Below the pieces are notes generated by a model. It was not told the DNA's origin. It saw only the letters and a program-made list of their open reading frames with translations, and searched no databases. From Straminergon stramineum (lineage: Eukaryota > Streptophyta > Bryopsida > Hypnales > Calliergonaceae), in assembly GCA_963920665.1 (NCBI GenBank), contig OY987267.1, positions 992,001 through 1,056,000 of the forward strand: a stretch of 64,000 bases of DNA, written 5' to 3'. Below are positions 24,271-40,110 of the stretch, in pieces; within the stretch, counting starts at the first letter, position 1, and the number at the start of each line of letters is the position of its first letter. A program made the position numbers and the translations under genes.

Positions 24271-24951
24271 GTGTGGCATCATGAAGGCTCCTCATTCCAA
24301 CCATCCCTAATGCAACAGTGTGCCCCGATGATGATGCACGGGGTGAAGAAGCGAGGAAAACCAGCCAACATTTGGGACGTAGTCACTTCCTTGGCACAAG
24401 CTTTGACGGATGCTCGAGACCAGCTTGTGGGTCTCATCAACTTCGACGACACCGTGAATGGAAATCAGATTAGGCGTTACCATGGAAAGAACACTGACAA
24501 TGCACTAGCGATGCGGCTCCAGGGTGGCGGACCCTCACATCACGTGCCGAGCAATCAAAGGGTGCGCAGCGTTCATCGCCAACATGCACGAGGCCATGTT
24601 GCATTCGGCAACCATTCGGAGTTCAAACCAGAGCCCCCTGGTAAGCCTGAGACGATGGCGCTCAATTGGAGCTGCAGGCGTGGATCTGTGAAACGCGGAG
24701 GCGTCCAAATGTACTTGGATGCGAACTCTTTGAAAATTAACAACAACAAAGGAGGTTGCGAGAGTCCTGTCAGTATCTTCATACCCAAGTCACCAGAGAG
24801 CCGGCCTCGCTCCCCCTATGAATGCAAGAGGCACTGCATAGGGACCCAATATGCGGCGCTGTTGAGAGAGGAAGCTTGCCGGGCTCGGGAGCGAAGACTG
24901 GCGAAGACCTGCGAAAGAATGGATTGTAAGCCAAGGTGGGCACGCGGTTGA
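24271..24951 (+). CDS. Hypothetical protein, 226 codons
   Basis: I do not recognise this protein. The uninterrupted 681-base frame is long for this neighbourhood, has GC-rich codon choice and uses Arg, Pro, Gly and Ser heavily. The N-terminal part (about residues 30-62, GKPANIWDVVTSLAQALTDA onward) could form helices. The rest is basic and low in hydrophobic residues, with a Cys/Arg-rich C-terminus. No signal peptide or membrane segment is seen. It may be a lineage-specific gene, a terminal exon of an unresolved gene, or a chance frame. Lack of similarity to any family I know keeps confidence low. Confidence 0.35.
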   Translation: MWHHEGSSFQPSLMQQCAPMMMHGVKKRGKPANIWDVVTSLAQALTDARDQLVGLINFDDTVNGNQIRRYHGKNTDNALAMRLQGGGPSHHVPSNQRVRSVHRQHARGHVAFGNHSEFKPEPPGKPETMALNWSCRRGSVKRGGVQMYLDANSLKINNNKGGCESPVSIFIPKSPESRPRSPYECKRHCIGTQYAALLREEACRARERRLAKTCERMDCKPRWARG

Positions 24952-25918
24952 TTCATGGCAGCAGGTTCACACTAACAACCATTGACTACTTGCGAATCCC
25001 ACATAATTGCGTCATATTTCCTCATCATTTCAAAACCAAAATCTTCTCTAATTCATGTGCCATGAATCTCATAAAGTCGACAAGTATGACAGTCTTAGAT
25101 TAAAACTCTGAAACGAAGAGGGCATATACATTGTGACGCATTTCAGAATCCAAATATAGGGTCCGATTATTTTGCTCTCATTCATGTGACATAAATCTAG
25201 TAAGACGTCAAGTAAAACATTGTATAACACAATTCGGCGGTTCGAATTGGGGTTACTCACCTCATGTAACCTTCTTCCCTTTATAATGGCGGTTTTAGAT
25301 GTGTCAATTGATTGCTCTCTTACCCACCAACTGCTCTGAAAACCTGCATCCATGTAACTAGAGAGCCATGCTACCGAACACGGAGAAAACTCCAGAAATT
25401 GCCACGCGCATCTTCTTTCAACAAGAGTAGCCTAGAGCTTCAGCCACCTCATGCAGTTTAACAGGTATTTGCCAAGTAATGAAATTTCCTACGTTTATAT
25501 GATGGAGGACAAAATGTAAACAGGTACATTCTTAAGTATGTCTCTTAAACAGCAATGATAACCTAAAGTAAAGACACGATTTTTTTTTTTAAATTTATTA
25601 TTATGAAAGGTTTGCAGTTGATACAATTTAGGTCCCAGTATTACTACTGCCAACGCCCAGAGCAACATAGCAAGGCCAATACCACCAAAATCCTCGCTAG
25701 TTTCTCTCGATGATAAAAAGGTCACTTCTCAAGCCGACACATGCACACATTTTGGGGGGTGAAGCTAATCTCGAGCCTCTAAACTACTTTGCCTTTCAAG
25801 GTCAGACCCCCTTGGAAAGCTCCGCAGTGAAGGGGGAAAAAGCTATGAGGTTTTTGCTTAGGTTGAAAACACACTATATTTCGCCGAACTGTAGGATTCG
25901 TATTACGCGACTCCATAG
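24952..25918. other. Intergenic, no gene seen
   Basis: Moderately AT-rich sequence with short frames only. Nothing here has recognisable splice structure or family similarity. Confidence 0.45.
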
Positions 25919-26103
25919 GCTAATGCCTTGGTTATGTATCATACTATAGGCATCGTTAAACTCTCCACTGAACTTGAGACTAAGGAAAAAAAGGCTAGGT
26001 TCGAGTAACATAGCTAATGCCTCTGTTATGTGTTTTACTCTAGGCATCGTGAACCTCTCCACTAAACTTGAGACTGGAAAAAAAAGGCTAGGGGTCGAGT
26101 AAC
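25919..26103. repeat. Two-copy tandem repeat, unit about 93 bp
   Basis: Unit 1 (25919-26010) and unit 2 (26014-26103) both run from CTAATGCCT through GTTATGT, TAGGCATCGT, CTCTCCACT, AACTTGAGACT, an A-run and GGCTAGG to TCGAGTAACA. The copies differ by scattered substitutions. It lies just beyond the 3' end of the alanine aminotransferase gene. Confidence 0.85.
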
Positions 26104-26168
26104 AAATGGGCTCTAAGTGGGCTCATTTGTTATTGTTGAAGACCTGCTGCAGCATGCAAGGATTGTGT

Positions 26169-31314
<5,146 letters not shown>

Positions 31315-33458
31315 CTGCCATCACATGCACGAATGCACCAAAATGAGAAATCTTGATGCAGTTGAAACACACGGGGAATAACAATTCAGACCTTTAGTTA
31401 GCATCTCCCCGAACCAGACCAGCAGCAAATGGTCATTGTTCGTTTACTTACCCTCGTTCATATATATGAGATTGCTATAGGTCCACTTAGCTTGAACCTC
31501 TCAAAACAAACCTCCACGGAAAATTTGGCATAATGTGATGTCCAGTGTTCTCTGACTACTATTTCGAGTATATACTGAGAAATAACGCTCTAATGTAGCG
31601 CTCTAATGTACATTGTTCTCAGACGAAAATATGATTGACGAAGAGAGATCGAGAAGTTTGACCACACCGCAATATCACTTTGTTTTTTTCAAATTGACAT
31701 CTGGAGTCTTTCCTGTAGAAGGAACAGAAATTGATGGGCAAACTCTAAGAATTTATATTCACAGATTTTACTCTCAGTTGAGATAAGATTCATTCCAAAT
31801 TACAGAAATTTCGCAACATGTGCACCTGTAACTAGGAGCTTCACTTTCGGTCAAAGCAGTCGAGTATAATAATTTATGCCAAAAAAAAGGCCAAAGTATT
31901 GAACGACAGTAGTCAGAGCTAAACTTGTCGCTCATTCAAATCTAAACCCCATTTCTCTTCCACAAAACGTGAAGAGTTAGTCACCGTGCACTGCACAAGG
32001 TAGACTATGCAGCAGTTCACTTTGCCGTGTTCCCCCCGTTGTGAAATTTTGCAGTAAGACCCCATGGTAATGCCAAGTTCCACATAAATGTTTCAAGAAT
32101 GGCGTCACACTTCAAATTCTTCCTCCAAACGCAATCAAAAGCTTTAACAAAACTGTAAAAGTTCTCAAAAGCGAAACCCAATGCCAAAACTATGAGCAAG
32201 GAGAACGGTTCGAGGATGACATAGAAATCAAACCATAGGATTAACACTCTTCAGGGAGACAGGAGGTGTTTTTTTCTCCTGTCCGTTTGCTCCTTCCGTC
32301 GCGCCATCGGCATTCTTGAGTTTCGTTGCTACAGCTAAACCACCTCCGCTCTGCATCTCTTCCTTTCTCTTCCGCAGCTCTCCCACTCTCTCTCTTTCGT
32401 CTCTGCTCTCGGCCCCTTTTCCCGTCGTGCCACTACAGCAACTCCTTCGCTAACAATTACACCTCCGACTTCCCTTTCTCTCCCTCTCTCGTGTACGGAA
32501 TATATAAATTCGAAAATTTCCAGCTAAACAACGTCTCTGTCTCAAATCCTGTCTTCGCTTCTCTCCTCTGTCCTCTTCCTCTACCCCGCGACAAAAAGTG
32601 GAAACCAAGCCGCTTCTCCGATCCAAACTCCTGTCCCTCACTTCCAACAAAAATTTATCAGAATGCTACTTAACTCCGCCGATCAACTGAAAGTACACTC
32701 GCAATAATGCCGATTTCAGAAAACTCCAACTGTATATCTACTGCAAAAAGAATGACCGATAGCCGGCAATACAAACAATCTCCCCTTCCTGACAAAGCGT
32801 CAACTCGTCAGCACAAGAAAATCATGAAAATATGCGGCGACTGACAGCAGCGACTCTTGCCTCCTCCAAGTCCCGTGAAGTCCGCTTCTGTTTTAACTTA
32901 TCCTTGACCGAAACAAACAGAGCTCGAAGACATTGACGGTACTCAATGAATCACCTCCAACTTCACATAATATCACCTCAAATTCTCCTTAGCATCCACA
33001 CTGAATTCCACACAACCGGCATGCTTCCGAATAAACTCACCAAGAACCGTGACACACTAAGACTCTCCCAAGCCGGTTTCGCCCGAACAGAGTCAGCAGT
33101 GAGAGAGCGACAAAGGCGGCTCCAATGACTCGAGCTCCAAGATTTCCTACGGTTCACAAAAGAGCTCCCTCTTCAAAATGGCTCCAGCAATAACTTAACT
33201 TAGCATGTGCGTTCCATTCAAAGCAAGTTTCCTTCTGAATTGCTGATCCCCTGTGTGGAGATGTACCTTCCGTGCTGGAGACGAAGAATCGTAGGAAGGC
33301 ACTTGATGTTGGACGGTTCTACTGTAGGAATGAAGGGAGTCATCGTCATGGGCACGGGCAGGCAGGCAACCTTCATCACTCCTTTTTTTCGTTTCTTTTG
33401 AAATCTGGTTGCATTCATTTGTTGTTCTCGAGTTTTCTACATAACTTGGAGAGGTGGG
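31315..33458. other. Presumed 5' region of the alanine aminotransferase gene
   Basis: The missing first exon(s), 5' UTR and promoter of the minus-strand aminotransferase are expected here. The stretch at 32.3-33.2 kb is more GC-balanced and pyrimidine-rich, as seen near plant transcription starts, but no Met-led frame joins in phase to the exon at 31314. Frames on the plus strand here (such as 32326-32673) show no family similarity. Confidence 0.45.
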
Positions 33459-33512
33459 CCAAAGGAATGGTTGGTAAAGAAGGAATGGTTGGTAAAGAAG
33501 GAATGGTTGGTC
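33459..33512. repeat. Tandem repeat, 18-bp unit, about three copies
   Basis: The word GGAATGGTTGGTAAAGAA repeats twice and a third partial copy (GGAATGGTTGGT) follows. There is no sign that it is translated. Confidence 0.9.
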
Positions 33513-33958
33513 ATGGACTGTGGGTCACATTCTTGACCATGAAAGTTTGGGTTGTGCACAATGTTTTTTACTTAAGTTTCTAACAATAGTTGCTCAAGTT
33601 TCTGGAAAATTTTGAACTATATGTATTTGAAATTCTGGCTAAAAACTCACATTTTTCTTCTAAACTTTCTCTCCATGTTTGTTTCTATATCAGATAATTC
33701 AATTAGTGGGAGAGTTTGAATTAGTTTGGATAAATTTGGATGAATGTCATCTAATTGTTGAAAATCCATGGATGAATCTTTTTTTAAATTAATTTGGACA
33801 AAAGCAGATGAGACAAATGAAAGTTGGCTAATTCACAAAGTATTTGAAATAGTACAGAAATAGTGTAGAGTATTTGAATTTAATAGTACTCATTTTGGAG
33901 TTATGTGAATTTGTGAAGCCCATTGATATGGTAATTCATAGTAGTCTAAACTAGCATT

Positions 33959-34343
33959 AGGGGAGGCAACCCATTCCTCATCATCACCCCATTCTGGCAA
34001 AGTAAGGTGAAGTAATTTGGATCACGAGGTGATTACAATGATTAATGCTAGCACAATTCCCAGTGCAGTTATGGCACATTATGATTATAGCTACAACATT
34101 CTCAATATTGCAACCAACCCTTGTTGGATTTTGCAACCAACTTTTGGTCAGAAAGAAGATGGTATATATAACCAATATGGGTAGAGCAAAAACTTCAGCC
34201 CAAAAAATTATAGTAATTATGTTTTGAGAAATAAAAATCTGAAAAATTATGAAAATCTTATAAACTCTATTTTTGCACATGGGGAAATCTCCCTTGCAAA
34301 TATGTGTATATGCTTAAGTAGTCAGAAATGGATTGCCTCCCCT
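33959..34343. mobile_element. MITE of 385 bp (copy A), related to 40390-40786
   Basis: The terminal inverted repeats are AGGGGAGGCAACCCAT on the left and the complement of ATGGATTGCCTCCCCT on the right (15 of 16 matching). It is flanked by ATT on both sides (33956-33958 and 34344-34346), compatible with a 3-bp target duplication. The interior is collinear with the 40.4-kb copy, sharing TTGTTGGATTTTGCAACCA, AATTAATGCTAGCA-like sequence and AATCTGAAAAATTATG. No transposase is encoded. A 3-bp target would fit a PIF/Harbinger-type MITE, but the superfamily is not proven. Confidence 0.75.
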
Positions 34344-35431
34344 ATTAGTGCAGGCTACAGTAAATTGAAGAGAGAAATAACTCCACCCAATTTGAGTAAA
34401 TTGAATTAACTTGTGTAGACCCAATTTTTTTTGTTGAAATCTGGAAATTTTTAGCCCCAGAACGAAAGCCTGGTCAATTGGTTATCGTCCATTGGCCATA
34501 CTCTTCAGCCATAAAACATGTGTAACTTACAAAGCTGCAGTGTTTGGATAACTTGTACGGGCAGCTTGACATCGACGAGTCATTACAGGCAGAGTGCCCT
34601 GGAACTATTCCGTGGCAGTGACAAGAGATCACTGTTCTCCCCTTGTCTGTATTGTGACCAGGGCTTTTTTTCTTGGCGGAATTTCGTCAGATTTGTCAGA
34701 ATCTCACCACTGTGAATCTGGCCCTCCAAAATCTGGCCTGTGCAGTGAAGCCAACACAGGGGACACTAGTCCAAAAAAAAACCCTAAAAAAAGCTGTGAC
34801 ATGACGACATGAGAATCGCATGATTCCTGGGCAAGGAACTCTATCCATGATGGCACAATTTGGTAGGCAGGTGTCCGTCTTCTGAAAGTATCCTCTCTCC
34901 GGAACCTACTGTAGTGAGATGTTGTATTGAATCTAATATTTTTAATGATCAAGGTTCTCTTAAAGGGACAGGTGAAGAGCTTCCTACCAAGGAGCATATT
35001 CGTTGCAATTTTGAAAAAAAATATTGGAATGGGCATATTGCAAAGTATTGTTCATTTTAGAATGGATGAAATTGTCAAAATCACCTAAAAGCAACGCACA
35101 CAACAGATGATAGAATAATAAACCCTAAAACAGAGTCTTCTCAACTACAACTACTATTACTACAAGATTCGACTACTACATGACTACTACATGATTCGAC
35201 AACATGATTCAACTACTACTACTACATGATTCGATTCTGAAATCGATTTCTCATTCGGCACAATTGGGTCTCGTTCTTGATTCCATTTAATTCCAATAAT
35301 AGAAGTTCTATGTACAAATAATATGAGAAATGTAGTTCGCAAATTGGTGTTTGGTAGTTCCTGCAATCATCAGGCATAAACAAGAACCGTACCATACGTA
35401 AACCCAATTAGGTTACTATTTTACACAAAAT
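34344..35431. other. Intergenic, with an ACT/ACA-rich simple repeat at about 35140-35230
   Basis: No gene is seen. Between about 35140 and 35230 the sequence is built of CTACTAC/TACTACA and ATGATTCGAC words, an imperfect microsatellite, lying about 200 bases beyond the glutathione synthetase stop codon. The last part before 35432 should include that gene's 3' UTR. Confidence 0.55.
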
Positions 35432-37189
35432 TCAAGTGAGGTAGGGGCTGTCAAGAACGCCATACCCTGCAGCCACACCACCTTCATCAGAGTCGGCAAC
35501 TTTACTACGGACAAGATGCCCAGCTTGCTTGTTCAGAATTTCTTTGCTTCCGTTCCTTAAGTAAGTGCCGAAGATTCCCAGCTCCGAGATTGTCTTGGCT
35601 AAACTCCAAACACCATCACGAACGAGATAAGACGTATGGACAGCAGGGAAAATGCGTTGCATTAAAATGTACGCTGCCAACTCCTCTTGCTTCAGTTTCT
35701 TGATGGTTGTTGCAACGTCTTTACCATAGATATTGTTCCCACCTCCTTCACGCTGTGGTTTTAGAACAAAGCCTTCCGGTTTAGCAATAGCTTCTTCAAG
35801 GATCTGGCCATCGAAATCGCCCTCCAGGCTCCACAGACCTGCGAAGGACTCCCTCACCTTCGCAATGGCCTCCTTATCTTGCAAAAACCGCTCCAGTACT
35901 CCGGGCCTGGCCAGTTCTTGTTGGATTTTCTTGGCACCTACCAGGTGGTATGAGATACTTGGACACTTAATAGCTGTTGACCTTTCCATCAACAGCCTAG
36001 CATCCCAGTCACGGTCTGAAAGGTAGTCATCGGGAGAATAGCCTGACCTGTAGTACACCACTGCTATACGTTGCTCCCCAACAACCAATGTGCGATTTTC
36101 ATCAAGCTTCGCTTCAGCATCAACTTCTGCAAGCGTTCGTCGGATCACCTTGGCACCAAATAGTTCATACAGCTTGAAACTAAGCCAGTGTTGATCATAC
36201 ATATTTGTCTCCTTCGCATGAACTATCATCAACACCGCTGCACTCGGGTCACCGTATTCCAACCAAGCCTTGCCCAGACCCTCCGCAAAATCATCTGCAG
36301 CACTGTTTTTTGGTACGTTTGCAACATTAAGCTCCAATTCTTCCCCAAATCGGCCTATCAGATATCTGTGCAATTCGCTTGTCAAGGCACCCAGACCAGC
36401 AAACGATGAAGAAATTGTATTCATCTCCACCTGCAGCAGAGATCCAGTGGCCATGTCTAACATATAATCACTTCGATGCAGCCCCAGTTGTATGTCCTGC
36501 GTAATACCTTCCGCAAGAATCTGATCATAGATGTCCATAATCCTCGCTGTGAAGCTGTCTGCGTTTCGTGTCTGCGCAAGAGCTGCTTGAAGAAACTGAG
36601 TGTCTTGACTGACACGATCCACGAGGGTGTTGTAGTGAGTGGCGAGGTCAAGGGCTTGGGTGAACGCTTGTCTTGGAAAGGGTGTAGGCAGCAGGGCTAG
36701 TGGCATATGCACTATCCCCACACCAGGGGATGTGCCTGACCTTTCATTGGACTTGTCGCCAACCACAGCCCCATGCAAACTGGCCCAAACGAGTGCCTCT
36801 TTCACAACCTCCTCGGCGACCTCGATCGGGAACTCCTCAACTGGGCCAATCTTCTGGCCTTCGCTAGCAGTTAGTTCATCCCCCATCGATGCTTCTGTTG
36901 CCGCACCTGAAACTACCTCAGTTGCTGTTGGCCGCTGTCCTGTTCTACCTTGCAAATTTTCTCTGTTCACACTACAGCCAAGTCCTCCTCCTGATTGTCT
37001 TCCAGATGTTGAAGAAAAAGTGGGGTACTTGCCACTGCAGCAACCCGTTGCAAGTGCAGCACATCTCAGATGCCCATTTGATGATTGGGGAGCGCCACCA
37101 ACCAACTGAGCAGAGAGAAGATTGGATTGGGGAGATCTAGCGAGAGCAAAGTGGAGAGAGCACATCTGGAATGGACAAAGGGATGCCAT
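35432..37189 (-). CDS. GSH2: Glutathione synthetase, intronless, with N-terminal leader
   Basis: It joins gamma-glutamylcysteine to glycine with ATP, the last step of glutathione synthesis. The single uninterrupted frame extends to 37276. I chose the Met at 37189 (585 residues) because it begins MASLCPFQMCSLHFALA, a Ser/Ala-rich, acid-poor stretch that fits a plastid transit peptide. The mature enzyme begins near EEFPIEVAEEVVKEALVWAS. Eukaryotic GSH2 motifs are present: MPLALLPTPFPRQAF, QVEMNTISSSFAGLG, VYYRSGYSPDDY, the ATP-grasp glycine-rich loop REGGGNNIYG, and the C-terminal EGGVAAGYGVLDSPYL. It is complete and looks functional. The genes I know from flowering plants have many introns, so the lack of any intron across about 1.76 kb is notable and could mean a retrocopy origin or lineage-specific intron loss. 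Confidence 0.95.
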   Translation of the reverse strand: MASLCPFQMCSLHFALARSPQSNLLSAQLVGGAPQSSNGHLRCAALATGCCSGKYPTFSSTSGRQSGGGLGCSVNRENLQGRTGQRPTATEVVSGAATEASMGDELTASEGQKIGPVEEFPIEVAEEVVKEALVWASLHGAVVGDKSNERSGTSPGVGIVHMPLALLPTPFPRQAFTQALDLATHYNTLVDRVSQDTQFLQAALAQTRNADSFTARIMDIYDQILAEGITQDIQLGLHRSDYMLDMATGSLLQVEMNTISSSFAGLGALTSELHRYLIGRFGEELELNVANVPKNSAADDFAEGLGKAWLEYGDPSAAVLMIVHAKETNMYDQHWLSFKLYELFGAKVIRRTLAEVDAEAKLDENRTLVVGEQRIAVVYYRSGYSPDDYLSDRDWDARLLMERSTAIKCPSISYHLVGAKKIQQELARPGVLERFLQDKEAIAKVRESFAGLWSLEGDFDGQILEEAIAKPEGFVLKPQREGGGNNIYGKDVATTIKKLKQEELAAYILMQRIFPAVHTSYLVRDGVWSLAKTISELGIFGTYLRNGSKEILNKQAGHLVRSKVADSDEGGVAAGYGVLDSPYLT

Positions 37190-38171
37190 CAAAATGTGAC
37201 ACACCTGAGCAATGCCATCAAAGACAGGCCGAAAAATATCACTTCTACAGGATACCGAAGTCGTCACAATACACAAACATCGTAAACCAAATCAAATTTG
37301 CAGAGCTTCACCAACGACACAGCATCATGAATTGCCCCTAATTTCCATCCATCAATAAATAAAACAGCTTCGATTCCAGGATCGATCAGTAAGTGTCTCC
37401 GAGTCCAAGCATTACCTAATTTTCTCGTCGAATCACTTGACGCTGCCGTACTCTGCTGGCACGCAAGAATGGTAGTCCAGGAACGTCAGCAACGGGAGCT
37501 TCCCAATCCGTCATCCAGCTGCATCGTCAACCTGTCTCACATACACAAATTAATGTCAGAGTCGTCTGTTTAAGCAAAACGCAGGAGATGGAGATGGCGA
37601 AAGGGAGTGCATTGCAATTGTCGATAGAGCTGCTGGAAGAACCGGCCGGAGCAATGTACTATTTATAAAAAAAAAAATCGTTCATAAACTTCGCAAAAGA
37701 CCCCCATTAGATTGACGAAACCCATAATTCAGAGTTAAAAGGCATTCGATTCATGTAATCTTCATGCTGAGGTATTGTTCAGTTCATGTTAGTAGAACAC
37801 AAATAGTGACAACAAAATGACAAATGTTCAAAATGATAGTTTCATTTGGCATTAATCAGACATCATATTTGCAGCCATTAATAAGCCAACATTAACTTGA
37901 CAGTAGTTTCATATTTTTTCTATGATAACATGTCCTATTACAATTACATTACTTAGTCAATCTAATGTTAGTATTCTGGCATTGTGATTCATCAAACTGC
38001 AATGAACACGTTCAGCTAACAAACTCATGGATCTACCAATGCACATCACCCAAAATGTTTTGACAAATTATCTGCAGGACAGAAGAGCTACCAACACAAA
38101 AAATGTAGGGAAAAACAAAAACTTTGAACTTAAGAAAGGAACATGCACATCACAACTCAGAACGGACTCCA
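37190..38171. other. Upstream region of GSH2
   Basis: GSH2 is on the minus strand, so its 5' UTR and promoter lie here, probably to about 37.65 kb where composition turns AT-rich. A 5' UTR intron is possible. No exon of another gene is supported. The right end adjoins the stop codon of the putative 104-residue protein. Confidence 0.5.
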
Positions 38172-38876
38172 CTACAGATGCCCATTCAAAGACATAAAAA
38201 GCATACCCATAGGGAGGCAGATAAGACCTCCTAATAAAGGGGCATAATAAAGGGTCGGTACCCATAATGAAGGGGCATATCGTCCACCACGATATGCCTT
38301 CATTCCTGGCACATTTGTCCTCACTGCTGTAACTTGCCGACAAGTTCCAGCCACTTTCCACTTTTGAAACATACAGAAGCACAGAAGAGAATAAGCTCAC
38401 TGCCAAAGAGACGGCCTATAACAAACATTCCTAAAATTACTCAAACCGACAGGCTGTGGGAGGCCAGAACTGGTCTTCACAAATATGTGGAGTACACCTT
38501 TATGCACTTCATATACGAACAAGGAAGTCCCGAGTATTCTACTAATAGCACATATTCAAAGTCAAGGCTACAATCGAGAGATCCAACGTATTTCCTCCAG
38601 AATGTTCTCTAACAAGCACAACTAAACTCAGTATCTGAACATACCGATCCTTCAATAAACTCATATTATGATCGGTCAAGCATGGAAGGCGGAAGAATGC
38701 TGAACACAAGCATGTACAAGACAAGTTCCTCCTAAAAACGAGATAATAACCTTGAGTGGGCGATTGTGCAATTCAGGAATGTAGGACATCTCATGACGCT
38801 TGGAGTCTGAATAGTGCACACCTGCACTTTGCACCCGCGTTTTTAGGGTTTCGACACTGTCGATCAGGAGCGACAT
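38172..38876 (-). CDS. Putative small membrane protein, two exons, 104 residues
   Basis: The exon pair 38876-38751 and 38360-38172 is joined in phase 0 by a GT-AG intron and ends at TAG. The N-terminal half (MSLLIDSVETLKTRVQSAG and following) is polar and could form an amphipathic helix. The C-terminal half contains RGGRYAPSLWVPTLYYAPLL followed by a hydrophobic run GGLICLPMGMLFMSL, a likely membrane anchor. I do not recognise the family. Support is the clean reading frame, plausible splice sites and the protein-like composition of both exons. Another exon in the 390-base intron cannot be excluded, and the whole model may be wrong. Confidence 0.45.
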
Positions 38877-40110
38877 TCAATGTACACGTTTTCTCCTTCA
38901 AGCTGACAGACTGATCTAAGTCTCTCTTCAGGAACGACAGAAGTGGAAGCCCTAAAGTCCAGGGTCGGCAAAATCCTGATATTCACATAAAACGTTGCCT
39001 GGCAAGCTACAACACCATGGACTCCTGCCTCACTTTTCAGCTATTATACTACTCCGAAACCCTAGCCGAAAGCACATTCGGGGTCAGGTTCACGCAACCT
39101 AAGAAACGCGTCTGATCAGCCAAATCACTTCAACGAATTTAATTCAATAAATGCTTGCAATTTTTAACACTTCTTCAAACGAGCTTAGAAGCTCAAAAAC
39201 AGAATTCTCCAACCTAGCTTCAATCGGTGAGAAATTGGAAGATAAGAACTCAATGAAAGAATTCATCCATGACAAAGTAAACAAATTCCGAGCTACAACT
39301 TACCAAACTGGGAATGCGTTCGCTTCACTCCGCACGGAAAAAGAAAAATGCGAGCAGTAACCTCGACTAAAAATTTAAGCAAATTGCGGCGAATTCGAAG
39401 CAAGTATTGGTAATCAAAATTTAGAGAAATCGAGAGACAAATGAACTGGAGAGGAGGAGGAAAGTGCCGGCGAAAGAATGTTGGCTGCGACGAGGCTGGC
39501 ATGCAGCGAAGGGCCGGGGTGGATGGACCCCTCACCCCCCTCGCTCGTCCCCAAGGGAAACCCTGAAATTTTTTATTTGTCACGCATGATGAAATTTGCA
39601 AATTTGCAATCAGAGGTACCAAATTAGCTAGAAAAAGTACAGAAGATAAATTGATGAAGCACAAAATAGGGTTTGTTTTTTTACATGCACCCCTGGATTG
39701 GCTTGGGGGGACAAGCGAGGGGGGGCAATTCACCCCGGCCCAGCGAAGGAAGCTGAAGGAGAATGCGCAGAACTCGCCGACACACAGCCGTGCGATGTGG
39801 AACTTACCTAGGCAATTGCACGTAGAGAACTTTCACGGGAAGTGATATTATGGAGTTTTGATGATAGTGTGTTTTATGTGTAAGTGGCATTGAAGGAATA
39901 CAGGAACTGAAATCTGTTGTTGTTGTTTTTGACACAAATGAAACGGAATTTCATTGCAAGGAAGTATCATAATACAAACCAGCCGGCCACAAGTGGCCTG
40001 GCTGGGGACAAGACCAAGGAACTGAAATGTTGAATAATTGTTCGGTAGAACCACCCATTACCAACCAAAATCCATGATCAATCTAGAGGTATTGGGAATT
40101 TCAAAAGAGA
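38877..40110. other. Intergenic, no recognised gene
   Basis: The sequence near 38.9-39.5 kb is balanced in composition and could be the 5' UTR and promoter of the 104-residue protein. A plus-strand frame at 39651-39845 ends in a polar stretch (PAQRRKLKENAQNSPTHSRA) but has no partner exon or known relative, so I do not call it. Confidence 0.4.

Noticed and set aside
36639..37109. 156-codon plus-strand frame opposite glutathione synthetase
   Set aside because: It is a shadow of the GC-rich leader-coding region of GSH2 and has no family resemblance.
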